23,538 bases of DNA, from positions 1 to 23,538 of the forward strand of contig WIXG01000745.1 of the NCBI GenBank assembly GCA_009869945.1, written 5' to 3'. Origin of the DNA: Mesaphorura yosii (lineage: Eukaryota; Arthropoda; Collembola; Poduromorpha; Tullbergiidae). A program made the translations under genes and the position numbers. Of this stretch, positions 16,404 to 23,538 are shown in pieces. The number at the start of each line of letters is the position of its first letter. The first letter of the stretch is position 1. The notes beneath the pieces were generated by a model. That model saw nothing but the letters and a program-made list of their open reading frames with translations, was not told where the DNA came from and searched no databases.

Positions 16404-17852
16404 TCACCCCCTCACCACATTAAAGAGTACCCCAAACACCATACAACTCCCATAAACCCCCATCGCACCCCACCTCAGCATCCTCTCTCTCGTCCCCTCC
16501 TCATGAAAGTGCTTGAGAACCAAAATCCCAACGCTCAGCCCCGCCAACGCTCCAGTCAAATGGGCCACATATGAAACTGAAGGAAGGAGCTCCTCATCTT
16601 GGATCTCCTCCATCAGGGAGCCATCAGACTTTAATACGCTCGAAGCCATCGCATACCGATCGTAAACGGCGAACCCAACATCAACAGAAGCGATGAAGAG
16701 GATGGCTAGCAGTCTTAATAGACCAGATTCCATCTTCTTGTAGTTTAATAAAGTGTTCGCCAGATGGGCTGCGAGGAGCGCGTAGACTCCTCCACTGGCC
16801 CCCACCAAGTAAACGTTGGGATCGAGGACGGAAGCGCCGAGGGAGCCGGCTAAAACTCCTGCGATGTAAACTGCACCAATTCGTAGTGGGCCATGAACCA
16901 TCTCGAGTGGAAGGCCGACGAGGAGTTGAACGAGGAGGTTGAACATTAAGTGGAGCCAACCAGAGTGAAGTAAAGCGTAGGTTACGTAGCGGTGGAGCTC
17001 GAAGTGCTTGTCGGGCCGGAAGACTAGCAGGGAGTCGATTGGGAGCGGGCCGGAGGTTGAGAGGGTGCTGGTCAAAAGGGTGTAGTAGACGAAGGTTGAG
17101 AGCTGGAAATATAAGATTAGATTACGAACTTGAACAATTTACCCCGAGTAGTGCCCCCCGCGCAAGCGCGGAGGGGCGAGTGAGGAGTCAGTTTCGGATC
17201 AATACAAGTGCTGGTCCACGACTGATGATGCTCTGCGCACCGCGCGGGGGTCGAGTGAGCGGCTACCCTACACTAATATCACGCGGGGATCCGCCCGCCC
17301 CTTCCCCCGCTGATAACGGTGGGCTGGGGCCAGCGGTCAGACGCTCGGCGTCGGTAGTTTTCTCCGTCGCAGGCGGTGTTTATTAGCGTCGGGCCACGGC
17401 GCTACCGCGAAGGAGTCGAGCGCTCCCGGCGGTCCTCTGCCGCTCGACTCATTCACGACGCCACCCCCAAAAGATGAGTGCAGCGGACGGTGAACATGCA
17501 CGCGAGCGGAAACGAGCGCTTCCTGTTCGTACGCGTGGATACGTTAATGATCTCTCTATTTTTACATGAGCAGCGCAAACAAACACCGTCTTCCCCCAGC
17601 TCAACCTTGTGCCCGATTACACTAAATGCATCCCGCAAATTAAGTACTCACCTCCAACAGGGTAACGCTGATGATGAACACTGGAGGTGGGGAGCAGCGG
17701 TACTCCTCCGCGGCCAGGGGTGGTACTGCTCCGCTGCTGTAGTGGACGTGGTGGTGCTTCCATCTTCCACTGCTTCTGCTCCCACTCTCGCCCTCCTCCT
17801 CCTCAAAGTCCTGGATGAGGTACTCGTCCGCGAGGACCGTGAGCCGCCCCAT
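16404..17852 (-). CDS. rho: Rhomboid intramembrane serine protease (299 aa, 2 exons)
   Basis: Coding exons are 17852-17652 and 17102-16404, joined in phase 0 (GAG/GTGAGT ... TTCCAG/CTC) over a 549-bp intron. The cytosolic N-terminus is acidic (DFEEEEGESG). The first membrane helix (PPPVFIISVTLLE) is split by the intron. The catalytic core has HSGWLHLMFN (H118, N122), the nucleophile S169 in GASGGVYALLAAHLAN, and H247 in SYVAHLTGALAGL. RPDKHFELHRY and GPLPIDS match the loops of Drosophila Rhomboid-1/Ru/Stet, which cleave Spitz-type EGF ligands in the secretory pathway. One departure is a longer, acidic loop (SSVLKSDGSLMEEIQDEELL) just before the catalytic His helix. The exact paralogue (rho, ru or stet) cannot be decided here. 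Confidence 0.92.
17103..17651 (-). other. GC-rich intron of the Rhomboid gene
   Basis: At 549 bp this is by far the longest intron in the window; the others are 62-100 bp. Its middle (17150-17460) is unusually GC- and CpG-rich. No domain-bearing frame or RNA gene is recognised. An internal enhancer or alternative promoter is possible. Confidence 0.5.
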
Positions 17853-18601
17853 GGCTTTGGATGATATGGCGGGTCGGGTCGGATCGGTGCTTTAATGTGG
17901 CTCGTGGCGGATGGACGAACGGACGACGACTGACACGGTCGACGCGACTGAACTCAACAACACTCAAAGTGGGTGCCAGCCAAGCGTGTCCTGTCTTGCT
18001 CTTGCCTCGAGTTTGGTGCTCAGCAACGCATGAGTTTGACGTCCGTACTCTGTTTGCACTCGTAATCACTGAATGAACTATGTAACTGATGCAGACGAGC
18101 ACACGGAGAACGTTTTATTATCATCAGCAGGATGATGCAACTGTCGCCGTTGGAATGCAAGTGTGAGTCTCCGTCTGAGAATAGGGTGAAAACTGGAATT
18201 GAATTCCCCGAAAAAGGTGGCCCACAGAGAGTCTTTCGCAGCTGCAGCTGGAGTCCAGGCCAGGCCAGGGAAGTAAAGTCGAGGTGAACGTCTTTCTGGC
18301 ACGAGCGCACGAACGAGGCACGGCACACGAACGCACGGAAGAGAAAAATGAATGTAATATGCAAACAAGAAGTTGGGCAGGGAGTTGGTCTTCAGCAGCT
18401 CTTCTCTACTTCTGCTTCTACTCGAACCATAACGTACGAGACTTATGCACCATCGCTGATGCTGCTGGAGAGAAAGTCGATACTCCGACTCTTCCGCTGC
18501 GCCCGAGTCGCCGCAGCAGTGCTCTCTCAATAAAGCGAACGAAGCAAGCGGACGTGACGTGAGTCGAGAAACAGGCGGCAGCCGCCGCCGTGAACGGACC
18601 T
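17853..18601. other. No supported gene; Rhomboid promoter region
   Basis: A 150-codon minus-strand frame (18078-18530) has no domain and biased composition. Poly(A)-like hexamers on the minus strand (near 18113) and on the plus strand (near 18529) have no coding partner. The stretch near the Rhomboid ATG is expected to hold its leader. Confidence 0.3.
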
Positions 18602-18607
18602 TTTATT
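18602..18607 (-). terminator. Poly(A) signal AATAAA of the JmjC-like membrane-protein gene
   Basis: TTTATT on the plus strand only about 11 bases past the stop at 18618, which implies a very short 3' UTR. Confidence 0.5.
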
Positions 18608-18617
18608 CAGCTTGTAA

Positions 18618-19836
18618 TCACACCTCCTCGCCCCACTCCACCTCACTTAGTAAAGCCAAATTATCCATCCCCTCCCCTGGCACGTACTCCAGCCCCCAGA
18701 TAAAATGCTCCGTGACTAGCAACTCACCCTCCCCCAATACACCACTCAATTCCGGGCACTGGGCCCTACAACTGTCTTTAGGCCTCAACCTAATTAAATT
18801 CTCCCCCCTGAACTGGTACAATAAACTCAATCCAGCCCCAACCTCCAAACTCTTGTAGACCCTCGCACTGTAATCAGATGATAGCAGAACCCAGTTGGGG
18901 CCCGTGAAATCCAAGCTTGCTGATAAGAAATGCGGTCTCCTATAAAATCTCCTCAAAGATTTAGCCTCTGATTTGCCACAGTTCTCCCAGTGGGCGAACC
19001 AGGATTTAGATTTGTAGAGGTTTTGAATTAACTGTAAGCTGTCCCTCCTGCGCAGATTTGCTGAGAGATTGCAGACTCCCCGTGGCTCAGAGTATAAATC
19101 GGTGATGTTGTCGAAATAGAGCTCATACACCATCCCCGGCCAGTCTGTCATCGCTCCACGGACGATGAAGGGTCGGTGGGTTTGTAAATACTCCCTGGCC
19201 TCCGATTGGGTTGGGTTCTGGAGCGTGGGGATGACGGGGTCGAGTTGTTCGCAGAGCTGGTGTGATTAAATATGAGAAGGTTAGCACTCTAGAAAGGGGG
19301 TAGGGGTTCAAAGTACTTTTGTTAATAACTCACGTTGCAGTCCTCCTCTTTCAAACCTCTCCCTCCACCTTCATCGTAGTAAGGATTTGGAACCAAGCAC
19401 CTCGAATAGTAAACCTCCGCCCAGTTCCAGTGAGGCTGCAGGTTGACAAGCAAGAGTCTCAATAGTACAAGTATTTTGGATGTCAGCTCTGATTTTAGGC
19501 TGGTGAGGAGGCCTGCGGGTGGTGGTGGAGCTCCATTCTCCCGGGTGGTGATTGTCGCAAGAACGAGAACGACGACCACCGCGAGGAGAATGATGGCTAG
19601 CCAGCCGCATCGCTTCCCAGCCCCCAGCGGCTCCTCCCCCGCAGTAGCCGTGATAAAGTGGGCGACGAGTGGGGCGAAGACGGCCCGCATCTGCTCGCGT
19701 GTTAGGCCGTCCTCCTCGCACCTGCACACAATTGGAGGGCAATTTGAAGGACTCGGACATGAGGTCAAGTCAGCTGAACTCACCCCCGGAGCACCCGCCT
19801 CAGCTCGCCGTCCAAATCCTCAATTTGGTGGGCCAT
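18618..19836 (-). CDS. Type II membrane protein with JmjC/cupin-8-like domain (359 aa, 3 exons)
   Basis: Coding exons are 19836-19784, 19721-19334 and 19256-18618. Introns of 62 and 77 bp join in phase 2 and phase 0, and all joins stay in frame. A cytosolic head of about 55 residues (IEDLDGELRRVL, GLTREQMRAVFAPLVAHF) leads to one membrane helix at 57-74 (WLAIILLAVVVVLVLA). The lumenal part has HWNWAEVYYSRC, then RPFIVRGAMTDWP at 175-187. That last motif is the hallmark entry of cupin-8/JmjC-type 2-oxoglutarate oxygenases. The rest (HFLSASLDFTGPNWVLLSSD, LSLLYQFRGENLIRL) is compatible with a divergent double-stranded beta-helix, but I cannot find the expected H-x-D...H iron ligands. It may be a pseudo-enzyme or a different fold. 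Several Cys residues fit a lumenal location. Family identity is tentative. Confidence 0.75.
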
Positions 19837-20440
19837 TTTCACAGCTGATGACAGTCGCAAATCACCGCTTTTCTGGAAAGAGCTCGTGTTTGGAGCTCCC
19901 AGCAGCTGTCCGGATTCGGTGGAGTGGAAAGTCTCTGTCGGGTCGATGAAGAGCAAAGAGCTCTGGCTGCTCGATGAGAACGCCTCCGCCGCCCTTCACA
20001 CTGCGCCTCCGCCAGCCCTGTGTACACTCGAGCCCCTCCGATCAATGCATCGTATGCGTACAGCGCAGCTCTCGTGTGTTTATGAAGTGCAGGAGCAGCA
20101 CAGATCGATACACGCAACGGGGAGAGAGTACACACAAGTACGTGTTCTCTAAAAGTCAACAAATAAGACAGTTACACACGAACATAGTTAAGTCAGCTGA
20201 AAATCTTTAAAGTAGAGGCACCGGAGCCACACGCTGATAAGGACCTGCGTGCTGGAAAGAGAACTCATCGATTGTCGATGGAGCCCTGGACACGACTCTG
20301 AGGAGGTTCTAAAGGCAGTGGGCAGGCCAACAACTGACAAACACAAAGTCACTGATTAACTAGCTCCACCGCCGAGCTCCTACCGAACCCAGAGGATGAC
20401 GGTGCAGCTGGAGTGACCTCAAACCACGACACGCATGTAA
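19837..20440. promoter_or_regulatory. Divergent intergenic region between the JmjC-like and BTBD7 genes
   Basis: About 600 bases separate two start codons that point away from each other, so both promoters must lie here unless upstream exons exist. Frames on both strands have no domain. No TATA box is evident. A shared bidirectional promoter is inferred from layout only. Confidence 0.45.
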
Positions 20441-22178
20441 ATGGGCGGGAGCGAGTCGTCACTCAGGTGAGTCGAATGTAGGAATTCTGAGAGTCACTCA
20501 GCCATTAACACAAAATCCACTCATATCCTACAGGAAACGACCCCCCTCCGCCTGGCTCCCCCGCCGCAAACCCCCGCCCTCCCCCACGGTCGATCTGACC
20601 CGCTCCATCCGTTCCTACCTGCAGACCCTGAACCCAGATCAACTCAATTATCTCTCAAGCACCTATGCGACGCTAAGCAGGGAGCTCCGCTACTACAAAT
20701 CCGCAATGCTCGCCCGACCCACCCCTCCTTCGATGCAGCAGGAGCTATCCGATTTACTAGACTACAAATGGAACTCTGATGTTGAGATTCAGCTCCCTGC
20801 TGCGAATTTCCTCGCCCACAAACCAATCTTAATGGTCAGGTCGGGCTACTTTGCGGCGCACTTAAAATCCAACAGTATCAAGCTACAAGTCCTCGACGTG
20901 CTCGGCTTCTCAGAACTCCTCCGCTTCATCTACACGGGGGAAGGATTGATAGACTCCCCACTCTCATCTTTCTTGCAGCTAACTCAAATCCCACTCGAGT
21001 CAAGCTTACTTCAACTCTACAGCACTCGGCGCTTCTCCGACTGCCTCCTCGTCTGGTCCTCCTCGTGCACCCAACCAGCTCACAGCTTCATCCTCTCTGC
21101 GAGATCTCCATTCTTAAGAAATTTATTAGCAAAGAGGAAGCAGCTCGTGCTCGACTCGAGTGTGGTACCCTTCAAGTACTCTGACCTGTTATTGTTCTAC
21201 ATGTACAGTGGCCGTGTGGACCTGCAGCTAATGCAAGAGGATCTCGTTACTAACCTTCAGGAGTTGTATCACGTGGCGCAATTTCTCGAGATGGAGGGGC
21301 TTTCTAACTGTATAGAGTCAATTTTAGTGGAGCAGCTCAACAGTTGGCCACGGCTCCTGCGTTGGGCGAACGGGTCGCAGTTTGTGCAGAGGGCTTGCCT
21401 ACTCCACATTCAAGAGCGCTGGTGGACGATCGCTCAGTCGACGGAGTACTACAGCCTCCCATTAGAAGTCATTGAGGAGCTTGTTCGGAGTGACTTTACG
21501 CAGTGCCCCGAGTCTGAACTCGTCGACTCTCTTCTAAGGTGGGCCCAGTTTAATGGAGTGCAGCTCCCAAGCAGTTTGCTGGGGGCGCTGAGGCTGGACT
21601 ACATCACAAATAGGGAGCTGTTGGGGCAGGTGACAAGGGGGCTGCCGGGGCCGAGTTTGCTGATGCAGTCGAGGCCGAGGTACTGGGGCCCTATTCATGA
21701 GGAGCTGGTGGGGATGGTCGGGGAGGGGAGGGTTGAGGAGGAGGAGGGAGATGGGGAGGGTGGAGGGGAGGGGGAGGTGGTTGTGGGTGAGTTTAGCTGA
21801 AACTTTGCTGGTTTAGCATGAAATTAACAGAGCGTTTTGTTTGCAGAGCCGGAAGTCTTGACTGCCCTCCTGCAGCGCTACGAGCAGTTACTTGAGGCCG
21901 AACAAACCCCGCCCTCCTCAAGAGTCGGCCACTGGCTGAGGGTGAGGGCGGTGCGGGAGGTCGGGCTCCCGGATGGGTACGCCAAGTGCCTCCTTCGGCG
22001 GGGGGAGGGTGGCGGTGGAGATGAGGCAGGGCAGCAGCGGGAGCAGACGCCGGCTAGAAGATTAGAGGCTGGGAGTCTGAGGCGAAGGGGTGTACAGCCA
22101 GTGGACCTCCCCGACATTGCCTCCAACATTGTCGATCCCGTTCTTGACCTGGACCTGGGGGATCGGTTCAGGCACTGA
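20441..22178 (+). CDS. BTBD7: BTB/POZ domain protein, BTBD7 orthologue (536 aa, 3 exons)
   Basis: Exons are 20441-20466, 20534-21786 and 21847-22178. Introns of 67 and 60 bp join in phase 2 and phase 1, and the total is an exact multiple of three. The tiny first exon starts MGGSESS, an N-myristoylation signal, as in vertebrate BTBD7 (MGANAS). A conserved lead-in (SAMLARPTPPSMQQELSDLL) precedes the first BTB at about 85-170, the second BTB follows at about 175-245 (HSFILSARSPFLRNLLAKR), and then a BACK-like helical region (LYHVAQFLEMEGL, RSDFTQCPESELVDSLLRWA). The third exon keeps a block matching vertebrate BTBD7 (WLRVRAVREVGLPDGYAKCL). BTBD7 promotes epithelial branching by altering E-cadherin adhesion. 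At 536 aa it lacks the long disordered tail of the roughly 1,130-residue vertebrate protein. An acidic Glu/Gly stretch ends exon 2. Confidence 0.9.
21705..21787 (+). repeat. G-rich purine tract with quadruplex potential at a splice donor
   Basis: Many runs of three to five G separated by one to four bases cover the last 80 bases of BTBD7 exon 2, right up to the GTGAGT donor. It encodes a Gly/Glu/Val-rich segment. On the pre-mRNA this could fold as a G-quadruplex and influence splicing. Confidence 0.55.
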
Positions 22179-22195
22179 CCACTCGTAATTTATTG

Positions 22196-22201
22196 AATAA
22201 A
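22196..22201 (+). terminator. Poly(A) signal AATAAA of BTBD7
   Basis: Canonical hexamer 18 bases after the stop, with a GT-rich element (TTCCGGTTTTCGGT) shortly downstream. Confidence 0.65.
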
Positions 22202-23538
22202 AGCGCTGATTCGACTTCCGGTTTTCGGTCACTGGCGAGTTTAGGCAGTACTAATTGGCTCATTATCACGTGCTTCTAAAACCCAGTAATCGCTTCTCTT
22301 TAAAAGAATCCGAAAAATCCCGCCCGAAATTCAAATACCGTTGAGCTCGACCCCCTCGCCACTCATCCAAGGGCTTGTCCAAGTCAAGAAATCACAACAA
22401 AAAATCCGAGAAACCCCGCCAAAATTCAAACTTCGTTTGGAAATTCCACCATTTATTAGCACATCCTGCAGGTTGCATATGCATTCGCAATTCTGTGTGT
22501 ATAGTGATCGTTTATTTTTAAACGCCAGCAAAATGTTGCTTCAACTTTTCCCGACATATAATAGGATTCGAGCGCAGTGTCCTTAGTAGAGTAGAAGCGA
22601 TGGACGCATCCTTACCACACCTGCAAAACATGAAATTTGGCATATAAACACGTGCGTGAGGAGAAATACCGGCTTCCTACTTTGGATTGTATGCAATCTG
22701 ATCACCTGAACCTTCCAAGGAACACCCTGCTTTCACTCCCTGAGGCTTTAGTTCAAATAATACGAAAAAACTGCAACGGATGTTTCGCACACCGTGTGCG
22801 AATCTTACATACTATGCTCTGACCGGTGTCCCTAAGTTTTGTTATAGCGAAGCCAAAGAAAATATCGGCAGTGTGAAAGACACACAGACACACAGAGATT
22901 TGCGTTTGCATAAGCCCATCTATGATGTGCTAATAAATGTGTGAGTAGAAATAGTGAGTTGTTCATCCCAAGCAGAATTTGTCGACATCGTCGACTCTCA
23001 TCTACTCCAGTCCAAGAAAAAGTTGAATGAAACTCTTGTTTAAGTGAAAAGACGCAAGTCCTACTTTACACTTAGTAGTTCCAACTAAAGCTTTTAATAG
23101 ACCACTTTCTGAGAAATAAAAATTAAAGTGCCATCGAAAGGAAAGGGCAACTCTTCCACTTTCTATTATGTTTGACAAAGGGCAAACCGAAGCTTGTATA
23201 GTCCTTGGCTCCTACCGCCCGGCACCAGATCCGTGCCAGGAGTCTCTCCTCAAGGATGTACACTTCATTCAGTTACTTCCTCCTTTCCGTGAGCTTCACG
23301 TTTGCCTTTTTTTCGGTGGAACTCCGTTCATCTGGAATTCACAGGAGGAGCGTGTTGTTCAATGCCGTCGGTGAAGCTGTAGTATTTTTGTCGACTATTC
23401 TAATTTTAATTTAATTTGTTTTTAATCTCTTTATGCCAATGACGTGCAGGTCACTTGCACCATAATTTCGTATCTCTTATTGGTCATTGCTCTAAACTTG
23501 GAATTTGTTCAGTGCAGTTTAAGGTGACTGCTCTCGTA
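22202..23538. other. No gene seen; contains a pair of E2F-like repeats
   Basis: Frames are short and without domains. Two related 28-29 nt elements at 22307-22335 and 22403-22430 share AATCCGA, then CCCGCC and AAATTCAAA. Their reverse complements contain TTTCGGGCGGG and TTTTGGCGGGG, which resemble E2F sites. AATAAA words occur near 23116 and 22931 without coding partners. The stretch may be the promoter region of a gene to the right of the window. Confidence 0.4.

Noticed and set aside
18078..18530. 150-codon minus-strand open frame between Rhomboid and the JmjC-like gene
   Set aside because: No recognisable domain and no conserved-looking core. A poly(A)-like hexamer nearby was not enough support.
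1..23538. tRNA, rRNA or CRISPR structures
   Set aside because: No cloverleaf with a GTTCRANYC-type T-loop, no rRNA-like conserved block and no regularly spaced repeat array were found. The GGTTCGAA near base 25 is part of the GGTTCC tract.

Overview
The window is nuclear DNA of a compact-genome animal, most likely an arthropod. The genes carry short GT-AG introns (62-100 bp, with one of 549 bp) and AATAAA poly(A) signals close behind the stop codons. They include metazoan families: a Stubble-type serine protease, a Rhomboid of the EGF-signalling class, a forkhead factor, BTBD7, a C7orf50/WKF protein, an ankyrin-SOCS protein and a CARD-NB-ARC protein. I cannot name the species. A crustacean or chelicerate is as plausible as an insect.

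Layout. Bases 1-1250 hold decayed material: a GGTTCC-rich degenerate repeat, a 16-nt direct repeat and a frameshifted C2H2 zinc-finger remnant. Bases 1250-8890 form an accessory, immunity-flavoured block. It opens with a two- or three-exon gene (1789 to about 4379) whose first exon resembles a bacterial polymorphic-toxin nuclease domain (Ntox8-like, by memory) and whose second exon is a long bacterial-looking region ending in TPR-like helices. Next come four copies of one CARD/NB-ARC/TPR family: a 5'-truncated, internally deleted copy (4582-5064, +), an apparently intact three-exon gene of CED-4-like size (5466-7205, +), a decayed copy (about 7955-8625, -) and a short 3'-end remnant (8645-8755, +). 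An ankyrin/SOCS-box 3' exon without a visible start lies between them (7211-7942, -).

Bases 8890-22200 are a dense run of conserved genes, all on the minus strand except the last: Stubble-like protease (single exon), C7orf50-like (2 exons), FoxJ-like forkhead (single exon), a possible small membrane protein, an unrecognised 2-exon gene, Rhomboid (2 exons), a type II membrane protein with a JmjC/cupin-8-like domain (3 exons), and a divergently transcribed BTBD7 orthologue (3 exons, +). From 22200 to the end I see no gene.

The genes of the right half do not form one pathway. Rhomboid (EGF-ligand release), Stubble (epithelial matrix remodelling) and BTBD7 (epithelial branching in vertebrates) are all epithelial-development genes, but that may be chance. 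In the left half, the strongest candidate for something undescribed is the intron-containing, bacterial-toxin-like gene beside a miniature Apaf-1/CED-4-like receptor family that is duplicating and decaying. Exon joins were checked for reading-frame continuity by hand. Family assignments rest on remembered motifs, not searches.
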